A stretch of DNA of 32,651 bases from Clostridia bacterium (GCA_017434855.1 JAFRUA010000042.1:1-32651), one strand, 5' to 3'. Counted from the stretch's first letter, positions 20,031 to 28,138 are shown. A program made the numbers and translations. Notes: generated from the sequence alone by a model not told the origin.

Positions 20031-20990
20031 TTGGTACCGTTGAAGCTTCTTCCCGCCATGAAGGATTACATCTGGGGCGGAACCCGCCTTTCAAAAGAAT
20101 ATGACCTGCCCGCCGTCGGCGACCGTCAGGCAGAGGCCTGGCTGCTGTCCTGCCACCCGGACGGAGAAAATATCATCGAAAACGGCGCCTTTGCCGGCCG
20201 CACGCTGTCAGACGTTCTGAACCGCGAAGGCAAGGCGTACCTCGGCACGCACTGTGACGCATCCGGCGATTTCCCTGTGCTGTTCAAGCTCATCGACGCC
20301 AAAGACAATCTGTCCGTGCAAGTCCATCCCGACGACGCCTATGCGCTGAAAAACGAACACCAGTTCGGCAAAACCGAGGCATGGTACATCCTTGACTGTG
20401 ACGACGGCGCCGAGCTGCTGCTGGGCTTTGCGCAGGATGTGACAAAGGAGGCGTTTTGCGCCGCGATCAAAGAGAACCGCCTGACGGACCTGGTCAACCA
20501 CGTGAAGGTGAAGCCCGGCGAGCTGTACTTCATCCCGTCCGGGACGCTGCACGCCATCTGCAAGGGCATCCTGCTGGCAGAGATCCAGCAGAACTCCAAC
20601 GTGACCTATCGCATCTATGACTACGGCCGTCTGCAAAACGGCAAGCCGCGCGATCTGCACATCGACCGTGCGCTGGACGTCACCAACCGCGCCGCAACCA
20701 CGCCGGACGGTACCCCCGCCGGGGCGCCGCAGCAAAAGGACGGGTTCACCGAAACGCTGCTGACCACGTGCGAACGCTTCACGATGAAACGGCTGGACGT
20801 CGAGACCGAAGCCGCGCTGACCGTGGGGCCGGAAAGCTTTGTGTCACTGGTGGCCATCGACGGCAACGGCGTGCTGATCCATGGCGACAACGTGCTGACG
20901 CTCTATAAGGGCGAAAGCATTTTTCTGCCGGCAAACCTCGGCGAGGTTCAGGTGCTGGGCAAGGTCAGCGTGCTGGCGACGAGCGTGTGA
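20031..20990 (+). CDS. manA: Mannose-6-phosphate isomerase, class I
   Basis: This enzyme interconverts mannose-6-phosphate and fructose-6-phosphate, linking mannose use or GDP-mannose supply to glycolysis. Conserved blocks of the short Bacillus-type class I enzyme are visible. KDYIWGG lies at the front and PVLFKLIDAKDNLSVQVHPDD contains zinc-ligand residues. GKTEAWYIL and PGELYFIPSGTLHAI are followed by EIQQNSNVTYRIYDYGR. The start is uncertain. A TTG at 20031 (AAGGGA 10 bases upstream) begins at VPLKLLPAMKDYIWGG, matching the family's N terminus. The only upstream ATG (19989) adds 14 residues unlike the family. From the TTG the protein is 319 residues, close to the family norm. It is a lone gene divergent from bofA. 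Confidence 0.9.
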   Translation: MVPLKLLPAMKDYIWGGTRLSKEYDLPAVGDRQAEAWLLSCHPDGENIIENGAFAGRTLSDVLNREGKAYLGTHCDASGDFPVLFKLIDAKDNLSVQVHPDDAYALKNEHQFGKTEAWYILDCDDGAELLLGFAQDVTKEAFCAAIKENRLTDLVNHVKVKPGELYFIPSGTLHAICKGILLAEIQQNSNVTYRIYDYGRLQNGKPRDLHIDRALDVTNRAATTPDGTPAGAPQQKDGFTETLLTTCERFTMKRLDVETEAALTVGPESFVSLVAIDGNGVLIHGDNVLTLYKGESIFLPANLGEVQVLGKVSVLATSV

Positions 20991-20993
20991 GTC

Positions 20994-21060
20994 AATGAAG
21001 AATTGAGAATGGAGAATGGAGAATTTAAGTGTGCAGTGTGCAGTGTGAAGTGTGCAGTTA
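20994..21060. repeat. Dispersed intergenic repeat plus 7-bp microrepeats after manA
   Basis: Immediately after the manA stop comes AATGAAGAATTGAGAATGGA (20994 onward, 24 bases in all). It matches 22 of 24 bases of a minus-strand copy at 24413-24390. A GGAGAAT direct repeat follows. Then comes a short array of AGTGTGC/AGTGTGA heptamers at about 21028-21056. Nothing here looks coding. Confidence 0.7.
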
Positions 21061-21122
21061 TAGACAAACACAAATTCCCTTAATCCCATATTCGCTTTTC
21101 TGATTCGCCGACTGATTTCCTC

Positions 21123-21151
21123 TTGACATTCACAAAAAGAACTGCTATAAT
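21123..21151 (+). promoter_or_regulatory. Consensus promoter of the FMN riboswitch-ribU unit
   Basis: A perfect TTGACA at 21123-21128, 17-base spacer, perfect TATAAT at 21146-21151. Transcription would begin just before the aptamer. Confidence 0.9.
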
Positions 21152-21158
21152 AAACATG

Positions 21159-21306
21159 TCTTCAGGGCGAGGTGAAATTCCTCACCGGCAGTGACGCGGC
21201 GCCTTTGCCGCCCAGCCTGCGAACCGGCGAAAGCCGGCCGATTCGGTGCGAATCCGAAGCCGACGGTGTACATAGTAACACTGTGTGCGACAGTCCGGAT
21301 GGAAGA
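21159..21306 (+). ncRNA. FMN riboswitch (RFN element)
   Basis: The closing stem pairs TCTTC at 21159-21163 with GAAGA at 21302-21306. Conserved elements follow in order: AGGGCGAGGTGAAATTCCTC, ACCGGCAGTGA, CCGATTCGGTGCGAATCCG, GCCGACGGT and CGACAGTCCGGATGGAAGA. It senses flavin mononucleotide. A downstream intrinsic terminator and the riboflavin transporter gene show the usual OFF logic: high FMN favours termination and lowers riboflavin uptake. Confidence 0.96.
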
Positions 21307-21330
21307 AGAACTCAACTGACTTGAGTTTGC

Positions 21331-21364
21331 GCCCGTGGAAGCGATTCCATGGGCATTCTTTTTT
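21331..21364 (+). terminator. Riboswitch-controlled terminator before ribU
   Basis: GCCCGTGGAA pairs with TTCCATGGGC around a GCGA loop, followed by ATTCTTTTTT. A smaller hairpin (CTCAA/TTGAG, 21311-21325) lies between it and the aptamer and may take part in switching. Confidence 0.88.
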
Positions 21365-21404
21365 CCCTGATCTCGACAAATATTTTTGAAAGGTCGGATC
21401 AACC

Positions 21405-22034
21405 ATGAAAACAACCGAAACCGCCGTACAAGCCAATCAAACGCCGAAAAGTCAAGCCGCGATTTTAAAACTTGTCACCGTATCGATGCTGTCTGCCGTC
21501 AGCTTTGTGCTATTCTTGTTTGAATTTCCGATCATTCCCGGAATGGAGCATCTGAAAATCGACCTGAGCGACATTCCCGCCCTGGTCGGCGCATTGCTGT
21601 TTGGTCCGTGGTGGGGCGTGCTGATCGAACTGATCAAGAATGCGCTGCAGTTGTTGGTGCGCGGCATGGGGTCGCAGATGGGCTTCGGCAACATCATGAA
21701 CTTTTTGGTCGGCTGCGCCTATATTGTGCCGTTCACGTTTGAGTACCGGTACCTGACAAAGTACAGCATTCCGAAAATCGCCGCGTTGATCCATGCTGCG
21801 GTGCTTGGTATGGTTGCGATTGTCGGCGTCGGTATTGTCGGGAATTATCTGATCGATCCGCCGTTTTTCAAATATGTCATGAACATCGAACTGACAAGCG
21901 AAATGCTTTGGCCGGCGATCTGGTCGGCGACTGCGCTCAACGCCATCAAGGGCGGGCTGCTGACAGTGGTTTCTTTCCCGCTGCTTCTTGTGCTGATGGA
22001 TCGGTTGAAAAAGATTCTGCGCCGCCCGGCATAA
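21405..22034 (+). CDS. ribU: ECF-type riboflavin transporter substrate-binding protein RibU
   Basis: A 209-residue membrane protein with about six helices, the S component of an energy-coupling factor transporter that imports riboflavin. It shows the S-component layout. The first helix contains SMLSAVSFVLFLFEFPI. It is followed by LKIDLSDIPALVGALLFGPWWGVLIELIKNALQLL, where D-PALV-A-LFGP-G is the characteristic segment, and later GNIMNFLVGCAYIVP. The shared EcfA/EcfT energising module is not in the window. The FMN riboswitch directly upstream independently supports riboflavin as the substrate. The ATG at 21405 follows GAAAGG. Confidence 0.93.
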   Translation: MKTTETAVQANQTPKSQAAILKLVTVSMLSAVSFVLFLFEFPIIPGMEHLKIDLSDIPALVGALLFGPWWGVLIELIKNALQLLVRGMGSQMGFGNIMNFLVGCAYIVPFTFEYRYLTKYSIPKIAALIHAAVLGMVAIVGVGIVGNYLIDPPFFKYVMNIELTSEMLWPAIWSATALNAIKGGLLTVVSFPLLLVLMDRLKKILRRPA

Positions 22035-22039
22035 ACCAC

Positions 22040-22067
22040 TTGACAAGCAGCAAAATCTGTGTATAAT
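22040..22067 (+). promoter_or_regulatory. Promoter of the SAM riboswitch-metK unit
   Basis: TTGACA at 22040-22045, 16-base spacer, TATAAT at 22062-22067. It begins only 6 bases past the ribU stop. Confidence 0.88.
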
Positions 22068-22095
22068 ATCACTGTCTGACAAAAACTAAATATTT

Positions 22096-22215
22096 CCTTA
22101 TTCAGAGTAGCGGAGGGAACAGGCCCTGTGAAGCTCGGCAACCTGCCGGAAGGAGCGCGACGCGCCACCGACTGTGCAAGGTGCCAAATCCTGCGGTGTC
22201 GACCGAAAGATAAGG
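22096..22215 (+). ncRNA. SAM-I riboswitch (S-box)
   Basis: The P1 stem pairs CCTTAT (22096-22101) with ATAAGG (22210-22215). Within it lie the S-box core elements: TTCAGAG, then GGAGGGAACAGGCCCTGTGA, then the invariant GCTCGGCAACC, AAGGTGCCAAATCCTGC and GAAAGATAAGG. It binds S-adenosylmethionine. The terminator that follows and the downstream metK make a feedback loop in which the product of MetK shuts its own transcription. Confidence 0.96.
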
Positions 22216-22223
22216 GTCTTTCT

Positions 22224-22252
22224 GCGGTCCCGTAGGTTGGGACCGCTTTTTT
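22224..22252 (+). terminator. Riboswitch-controlled terminator before metK
   Basis: GCGGTCCC pairs with GGGACCGC around a 7-nt loop, followed by six T. Confidence 0.92.
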
Positions 22253-22294
22253 GTTGGTTAAAAACGCGAACAATAACATAAAGGAGAAGCAATT

Positions 22295-23479
<1,185 letters not shown>

Positions 23480-23494
23480 TTTTTGAAGCATATT

Positions 23495-23538
23495 CCCTCG
23501 CTTTGTTTCATATGGATACAGTGAAACGAAAGCGAGGG
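23495..23538 (+). promoter_or_regulatory. Long hairpin burying the spoIIID ribosome-binding site
   Basis: CCCTCGCTTTGTTTCA (23495-23510) pairs with TGAAACGAAAGCGAGGG (23522-23538): 16 base pairs with one bulged base and an 11-nt loop. No T run follows, so it is not a normal terminator. The 3' arm contains GAGGG, part of the GAGGGAG Shine-Dalgarno of spoIIID, whose ATG lies at 23549. Confidence 0.75.
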
Positions 23539-23548
23539 AGTGTTGTGA

Positions 23549-23824
23549 ATGCTGCGCTTTGTGGAGGAACGTGCGGTTTTGCTTGGGACGTATATTGTGG
23601 AACAAAAGGCAACCGTCCGCGCGGCGGCGCAGAGATACGGCGTCAGCAAATCCACCGTTCATACCGATGTGTCGGACCGGCTGCGTACCGTGGACCGCGA
23701 TTTGTTTGACAAGGTTCGTGTTGTGCTGGATGAAAACAAGGCGGAACGGCACATCCGCGGCGGCATCGCAACGCAGAAAAAATATCTGCTGGAACGTGAA
23801 AAAGAGAAAGAAGTGAGCGAATGA
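23549..23824 (+). CDS. spoIIID: Sporulation transcriptional regulator SpoIIID
   Basis: A 91-residue DNA-binding protein. In Bacillus and Clostridia SpoIIID is made in the mother cell under sigma-E and activates or represses many genes, including sigK. The family pattern is clear: an N-terminal EERAVLLGTYIVEQKATVR, then the helix-turn-helix AAAQRYGVSKSTVHTDVSDR, then RHIRGGIATQKKYL near the end, followed by a charged tail that contributes to DNA binding. It starts at 23549 after GAGGGAG and overlaps the next gene by 4 bases (ATGA). Its ribosome site sits inside a strong hairpin, suggesting translational control or prevention of read-through expression from metK. Confidence 0.95.
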   Translation: MLRFVEERAVLLGTYIVEQKATVRAAAQRYGVSKSTVHTDVSDRLRTVDRDLFDKVRVVLDENKAERHIRGGIATQKKYLLEREKEKEVSE

Positions 23825-24204
23825 CCCGTGCGGCGCTGCTGCAATATGTTGCGGAACAATACGGCGTGGAACCGGATCACCCGTGGGAAAGCGACCCGAC
23901 GTCTGCGGTGCTGCGCCATCGTGACAACAAAAAGTGGTTTGCTCTGGTCATGAAGATCGGACGCGACAGGCTCGGCCTTTCCGGCCATACGCCCGTGGAC
24001 GCGATGAACGTCAAGTGCGACCCGCTGATGATCGGCTCCATGCGCATGAACACCGGCGTTTTGCCTGCGTATCACATGAACAAAAACCACTGGCTGACCG
24101 TGCTGCTGGACGGTACGGCCGACGACGAAACGGTGAAGGCGCTGGTCGATATGAGCTATGCGTTGACCGCGCCAAAGAAAAAAGCGCCCAAACCGGACGC
24201 GTAA
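23821..24204 (+). CDS. MmcQ/YjbR family protein
   Basis: A 127-residue single-domain protein of the MmcQ/YjbR family, which adopts a CyaY-like, double-wing DNA-binding-type fold. Typical elements are the front helix RAALLQYVAEQYGVEPDHPW, DNKKWFALVM, VNVKCDP-like MNVKCDPLM, and the family's closing block YHMNKNHWLTVLLDG...VKALVDMSYALT. The biochemical role is not settled. Its ATG overlaps the spoIIID stop by 4 bases, so the two are translationally coupled. It is followed by a strong terminator. Confidence 0.9.
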   Translation: MTRAALLQYVAEQYGVEPDHPWESDPTSAVLRHRDNKKWFALVMKIGRDRLGLSGHTPVDAMNVKCDPLMIGSMRMNTGVLPAYHMNKNHWLTVLLDGTADDETVKALVDMSYALTAPKKKAPKPDA

Positions 24205-24205
24205 C

Positions 24206-24240
24206 GGATGCGTTGCTTGTACGCATCCATTTTTGTTTTT
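24206..24240 (+). terminator. Terminator of the spoIIID-yjbR unit
   Basis: GGATGCGT pairs with ACGCATCC around a 7-nt loop, followed by ATTTTTGTTTTT. Confidence 0.9.
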
Positions 24241-24302
24241 CATCGGTCGATGTGTATGCCAAAAATCACCGCCGCCGCAGGCGCCGCGGCGTTGGCGGAC
24301 AA

Positions 24303-24413
24303 ACCGACTATTGACTATTAACTGATGACTGATGACTGAAGCCGATCACTGATCGGCACTACAACCTTTTTGCAGATAACAGACCGAAAATACTCCATTC
24401 TTAATTCTTCATT
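24303..24413. repeat. Repeat-rich intergenic stretch overlapping the YgjP gene end
   Basis: It contains TGACTAT/TGATGAC heptamer-like repeats (about 24311-24340), the inverted repeat GCCGATCACTGATCGGC and, at 24390-24413, a minus-strand copy of the 24-base element found after manA. The stop codon of the YgjP-like gene (24401-24403) falls inside this element. Confidence 0.65.
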
Positions 24414-24991
24414 AATCCTTCTCCGCGCAGCTCATTCATCCGCGCCTGCAGCGCCGCACCGTGCGCCTTCAGCCACCGGTTATATTTGTCATATTCCGGA
24501 AAAACGCGGTACACGGCGGCATAAAAGCGCGGGCCGTGGTTCATTTCGATGCGGTGGCACAGCTCGTGCACGACCACGCTTTCCAGGACTTCGGGCGGCG
24601 CGAGCATCAGCAGGCAGTTGAAATTCAGGTTGCCCTTGGACGAGCAGGATCCCCACCGTGTACGTTGCGCACGAATGGTGATGCGCCCGTAGGTTACGCC
24701 GAGCTTCTTTGCATACTGCGCGACCAAGGGCGGAATGGTTGCAACAGCTTGTGTTCCCAAAACGCGCAGCTCATCCGCTGAAAGCTGCGGCACGTCGACG
24801 GGCGTTTTAACCTGTTCCCGGCTCATGCGCAGATGTGTTTCGATCCACGGCTGCTTCTGTTTTAAAACGTCATCAATTTGTTTTTGCGTCGCAAAGCGCG
24901 GGGCGCGTACCAGCACGGCGCCGGCTTTGATCTCGATGCCGAGCGTGCGGCGGTCGGAGCGGATGACCTGATAAGAAAAGGGGAATGTCAT
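24401..24991 (-). CDS. YgjP-like (DUF45) metallopeptidase
   Basis: A 196-residue cytosolic protein of the YgjP/WLM zinc peptidase group. The zinc motif HELCH lies at about 143-147 (VVVHELCHRIEMNHGPRFY), with the third ligand His in MNHG. Upstream is the family block RAQRTRWGSCSSKGNLNFN, and the N terminus (YQVIRSDRRTLGIEI..GAVLVRAP) is also typical. E. coli YgjP and related proteins are putative metal-dependent proteases; the physiological substrate is unknown. The ATG at 24991 follows AAAGGAG. The last residues (LMKN) are encoded inside a dispersed repeat, so the natural C terminus may once have been different. Confidence 0.9.
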   Translation of the reverse strand: MTFPFSYQVIRSDRRTLGIEIKAGAVLVRAPRFATQKQIDDVLKQKQPWIETHLRMSREQVKTPVDVPQLSADELRVLGTQAVATIPPLVAQYAKKLGVTYGRITIRAQRTRWGSCSSKGNLNFNCLLMLAPPEVLESVVVHELCHRIEMNHGPRFYAAVYRVFPEYDKYNRWLKAHGAALQARMNELRGEGLMKN

Positions 24992-25044
24992 AAAATCTCC
25001 TTTGAATGTGTAAGGTTTTTCAAGTTCGGATCACAAAGAGTTGA

Positions 25045-25058
25045 AAACAAATTTGTTT
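25045..25058. promoter_or_regulatory. 14-bp palindrome upstream of the sigma factor gene
   Basis: A perfect palindrome AAACAAATTTGTTT, 52 bases before the GTG start of the sigma gene and 54 bases outside the divergent YgjP gene start. It is a possible operator; no known regulator can be named. Confidence 0.35.
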
Positions 25059-25109
25059 GCATCATGTGCCGACGGTCGCGCAGCCGCCGGCGGATCGGAG
25101 GTGATGCGT

Positions 25110-25670
25110 GTGGACAGTGGGGCAGAAGCCTATCGACGTTTTCTGGACGGCGACAACGACGCGCTGGTTGAGATCATCCGCGACTATAAGGATGTGCTGA
25201 TCCGCTTTCTTTTGATGGACGTGCGTGATCTGACAGTCGCGGAGGAATTGATGGAGGACGTCTTTGTGCGCCTGTATGTCAAAAAGCCGCGCTTTTCCGG
25301 CAAGTCGCAGTTCAAAACATGGCTGCTCGGCATTGCACGCAACGTGGCGCGCGAGCATCGCTGCAAAACGGCAAAGGCGGCCCATGCGCCGCTGGAGGAC
25401 GGCCTTTTGGTTGCGGACAGCGCCGGTCGGCCGGAAGCCGTTCTGTTTGAAAAAGAGCGGCAAAAAACGCTGTTTCAGCTTTTGGACAGGCTGAACCCGG
25501 ACCGACGGCAAGTGCTGTATCTGACGTATTTTGAAGGCCTGAGCAACAAAGAGACCGCCGAAATCATGCGCCGCTCGGTCGGCAGCGTGGAGGTTTTGCT
25601 GCACCGCGCCCGCGCCGCCCTGAAAGAAGAACTGATGAAAGAAGGTTTACAGGATGAAAACTTATACTGA
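25110..25670 (+). CDS. ECF-type RNA polymerase sigma factor
   Basis: A 186-residue sigma-70-family protein with the region 2 and region 4 layout of extracytoplasmic-function sigma factors. Region 2 (about 12-80) contains DYKDVLIRFLLMDV, AEELMEDVFVRLY and KTWLLGIARNVAREHRC. Region 4 (about 118-175) contains LNPDRRQVLYLTYFEGLSNKETAEIMRRSVGSVEVLLHRARA, the -35-binding helix-turn-helix. I favour the GTG at 25110 because GGAGG lies 8 bases upstream; the ATG at 25104 would leave only 2 bases. The downstream membrane protein overlaps its end by 17 bases and is a likely anti-sigma partner. Confidence 0.9.
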   Translation: MDSGAEAYRRFLDGDNDALVEIIRDYKDVLIRFLLMDVRDLTVAEELMEDVFVRLYVKKPRFSGKSQFKTWLLGIARNVAREHRCKTAKAAHAPLEDGLLVADSAGRPEAVLFEKERQKTLFQLLDRLNPDRRQVLYLTYFEGLSNKETAEIMRRSVGSVEVLLHRARAALKEELMKEGLQDENLY

Positions 25671-26370
25671 AATCGCAAACGCCGTATTTGAAAAGGGGAA
25701 CGCGCAATTGGAAGCGATCAAGCATTGCCGCAGAAGCATCCGGAGCGGTCTTACAGTCGGGGCGGTCGCTTTGATCGCTGTCGGTGCGATCATCGGTGCG
25801 TCAAGACTGTGGCTTCCGAAACGATCAGGCGAAATCACCGATGTGTCAAACACCGCCGTTGCCGCTGTGCAGCCGACCGACGATCCCATGCAGGCATCGA
25901 GCGCACAAGGCACTGACGCGGTGAACGGTGTGATGCAGCCATTCGGCGAACCAATCACGCAAAATGAACCGCTGCCCTTGATTCGTGATTTTCCGGATTC
26001 ATCGAACGGAAAGTATAAGTGTCCGCGCCCCGGACAGCACATCGTTACGTATCCGCTGCAGGAGGCCGTGGGCGCACATGTCGATGAGGATGTGGTCTAT
26101 TATATCCGTTTCGAGGTCATGAACGACGCGCTTGGTACGATGACGACAACGCAGCAGCAGGCGTTCTATCAAGCGGAGATCGACCGCATGCTGGCGGCGG
26201 GCGTCGAAGGCGTGGATTTTGGCGTCAGCACAGAGATCGACGCCGACGGTACACAAAAGGTCGTCCTGTTCGGTCTGATGCACGACCCGTCGTTTTTGGA
26301 CAATTTCCCCGACAGCGAAGAGTACGGCTATTTCATCGCGCTATATGACGAGGTGTCACACTACAAATGA
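25654..26370 (+). CDS. Putative membrane anti-sigma-like protein
   Basis: A 238-residue single-pass protein. A cytosolic N terminus of about 30 residues (MKTYTEIANAVFEKGNAQLE) leads into one membrane segment at about 32-50 (GLTVGAVALIAVGAIIGASRLW). A Thr/Gln-rich linker and an extracellular domain follow (about 125-238; EAVGAHVDEDVVYYIRFEVMND ... YGYFIALYDEVSHYK). It overlaps the sigma factor gene by 17 bases. That arrangement is typical of a sigma factor with its membrane anti-sigma regulator. The cytosolic part has no zinc His-Cys motif, so assignment as anti-sigma rests on context. The outside domain, unrecognised, may be the sensor. Confidence 0.65.
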   Translation: MKTYTEIANAVFEKGNAQLEAIKHCRRSIRSGLTVGAVALIAVGAIIGASRLWLPKRSGEITDVSNTAVAAVQPTDDPMQASSAQGTDAVNGVMQPFGEPITQNEPLPLIRDFPDSSNGKYKCPRPGQHIVTYPLQEAVGAHVDEDVVYYIRFEVMNDALGTMTTTQQQAFYQAEIDRMLAAGVEGVDFGVSTEIDADGTQKVVLFGLMHDPSFLDNFPDSEEYGYFIALYDEVSHYK

Positions 26371-26377
26371 GTCCGAT

Positions 26378-26414
26378 GCTCTGCCGGGTCTGACCGTGGC
26401 AGAGCAATCTTTTT
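26378..26414 (+). terminator. Terminator of the sigma factor operon
   Basis: GCTCTGCC pairs with GGCAGAGC (26378-26385 with 26398-26405), followed by AATCTTTTT. It reaches the stop of the convergent CLC gene. Confidence 0.85.
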
Positions 26415-27696
26415 AATCGTTTTGTACTTCCTGCCAGGCGTTGATGTTGATGTACTCTGCGCGGGTCTTGGAATAGATGATCTTCTGCGTGCTGTACAGA
26501 CCGAAGTAGCCGGACAGCACAAAGCTGAACGCGCACGCCACGGCGTAGAATAAAAAGTGCTCGGCCCCAAACAGCTCGATGCCCAAAAACACCGACGCGA
26601 TGGGGCAATTGACCACGGCGCAAAACAGTGCGATCAGCCCGATCGCCGCCGCAAAGTGCGGGTCCAGACCAAGCAGCGACCCCGCCACACAGCCGAAGGT
26701 GGCTCCGATGAAAAACGTCGGAACGATCTCGCCGCCCTTGAACCCAAAGCCGATGGTGACGGCGGTGAACAGCATCTTCAGCAAAAACGCATAGGGGACC
26801 GCATCGCCCTCCAGAATCGCCCGTTCAATGATCGGCATGCCCGCGCCGTTGTAATCGTGCGGAAAAATCAAAGAAAGCCCGATGATGACCGCGCCGCCGA
26901 CCGCCGCGCGAAGGAAGGTGTTTTTGAAGAGCCGGGCCGCGCCCTTGTGTGTGAACGTCATCAGCAGGCAAAACAGGATGCTCAGCCCCGCGCACAGCGC
27001 CGCCAGCGCCGCAACCTTGACGAAGGGGAGTACTGCGTAATCCGGAACGCTTGTCACGCTGAACGCCACAGGGTCCATGTGGAACAGGATCGAAATGCCG
27101 TAGGCGATCAGCGCAGAGATCAGGCAGGGGATGATGCCGGAATAATACACCACGCCCACCGAAATGACCTCCAGCGCAAAGACGGTTGCCGTCATCGGCG
27201 TGCCGAACAGCGCGGAAAACACGCCGCTCATGCCGCACAATGTGATGAGGTGCATATCTTTTTCATCCAGGCGAAAGATGCGCCCCACCTGCGCGCCGAT
27301 GCTGCCGCCAAGCTGCAGTGCCGCGCCCTCGCGCCCGGCGGACCCGCCGCACAGATGCGTGATGACGGTGCTGGCAAAGATCAGCGGTGCCAGCAGGATC
27401 GGCACGCTTTTTTTGGACCGCACGGAGTCGATCACTTCGTCGGTGCCCTTGTTTTCGAGCTTCGCCAGCTTATACATCCCGGCGATCAAAAGGCCGCCCG
27501 CCGGCAGCAGATACAGCAGCCAGCCGTGCGCTTCCCGCAGGTCGGTGACCTGTTCCACGCTCATGTGGAACGCGACGCCCACCAGTCCGCCGACCGCGCC
27601 CACCACGGAGGCAAGCAGCACCCATTTGATCAGCGCCTTGAGATAACCCAACGCGCGCTTCCAGTTATATCTGAATTGTTCTAAAAATTGCTTCAT
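26413..27696 (-). CDS. CLC family chloride channel/antiporter
   Basis: A 427-residue membrane protein without CBS domains, the compact bacterial CLC form. Visible selectivity elements are GSAGREGAALQLGG near residue 105 (with the gating Glu of the GREGP motif), GVFSALFGTPMTATVFALEV and GFKGGEIVPTFFIGATFGC near 320. A final SVFLGIELFGAEHFLF is also present. It moves Cl- (or a related anion) across the membrane, often in exchange for protons. The fluoride-specific CLC-F branch has Met in place of the gating Glu, and that is not the case here. I chose the ATG at 27696 because GAGG lies 9 bases upstream; the longer frame to 27795 begins with basic, non-family residues. It converges with the sigma operon. 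Confidence 0.9.
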   Translation of the reverse strand: MKQFLEQFRYNWKRALGYLKALIKWVLLASVVGAVGGLVGVAFHMSVEQVTDLREAHGWLLYLLPAGGLLIAGMYKLAKLENKGTDEVIDSVRSKKSVPILLAPLIFASTVITHLCGGSAGREGAALQLGGSIGAQVGRIFRLDEKDMHLITLCGMSGVFSALFGTPMTATVFALEVISVGVVYYSGIIPCLISALIAYGISILFHMDPVAFSVTSVPDYAVLPFVKVAALAALCAGLSILFCLLMTFTHKGAARLFKNTFLRAAVGGAVIIGLSLIFPHDYNGAGMPIIERAILEGDAVPYAFLLKMLFTAVTIGFGFKGGEIVPTFFIGATFGCVAGSLLGLDPHFAAAIGLIALFCAVVNCPIASVFLGIELFGAEHFLFYAVACAFSFVLSGYFGLYSTQKIIYSKTRAEYININAWQEVQND

Positions 27697-27848
27697 TCGT
27701 CTTCGCCTCGTTTTCCGCCGCTTATCATAGCATGTTTCGGCCGAAAATGCAAGGCTTTGCACCGATTGCCTCACGGCTTTTTCCGTACCGCGCACCGTGG
27801 CGGCCGCCGGAGCGAAAAACCTTTTTTGAAAAAAATGTGCAAAAGGGG

Positions 27849-27877
27849 TTGACTTTTTGCTTTTTTTCTGCTAAGAT
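27849..27877 (+). promoter_or_regulatory. Promoter of the tRNA-Ala gene
   Basis: TTGACT at 27849-27854, 17-base spacer, TAAGAT at 27872-27877. It transcribes first the truncated copy at 27890 and then the complete tRNA at 27958. Confidence 0.7.
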
Positions 27878-27889
27878 ATTCAAGCATTC

Positions 27890-27911
27890 GGGGGTGTAGC
27901 TCACTTGGGAG
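27890..27911 (+). pseudogene. Truncated copy of the tRNA-Ala 5' end
   Basis: 22 bases (27890-27911) are identical to the first 22 bases of the complete tRNA-Ala at 27958-27979. The copy covers the acceptor 5' strand and most of the D arm. It then diverges into about 45 unrelated bases. It cannot fold as a tRNA. Confidence 0.85.
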
Positions 27912-27957
27912 TCCGAGCGGCACAGAAACGCACCCCGGCGAAAAAGTGAATAGTCAT

Positions 27958-28033
<76 letters not shown>

Positions 28034-28043
28034 AAGATAGAGG

Positions 28044-28083
28044 CAGGTAGGATTCATCGATGAAACCTACCTGTTCTTTTTTT
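28044..28083 (+). terminator. Terminator of the tRNA-Ala gene
   Basis: CAGGTAGG.ATTCATC pairs with GATGAAA.CCTACCTG in a nearly perfect stem, followed by TTCTTTTTTTT. Confidence 0.9.
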
Positions 28084-28138
28084 GTCAGTCTTACTGTGAA
28101 GTTCTCAAAACCATACGGGAACTACTCATTTCATGGGT

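Noticed and set aside
20991-21060. Short heptamer repeats as a CRISPR array
   Set aside because: Units are about 7 bases without spacers of constant length; this is microsatellite-like sequence, and no cas genes are present.
23495-23538. The hairpin after metK as a normal intrinsic terminator
   Set aside because: No T run follows either strand of the stem, and it overlaps the spoIIID ribosome site; interpreted as a translational or read-through control element instead.
27890-27957. Integrative-element attachment site at the tRNA-Ala gene
   Set aside because: The duplicated part is the 5' end of the tRNA, there is no integrase gene in the window, and downstream genes look ordinary.
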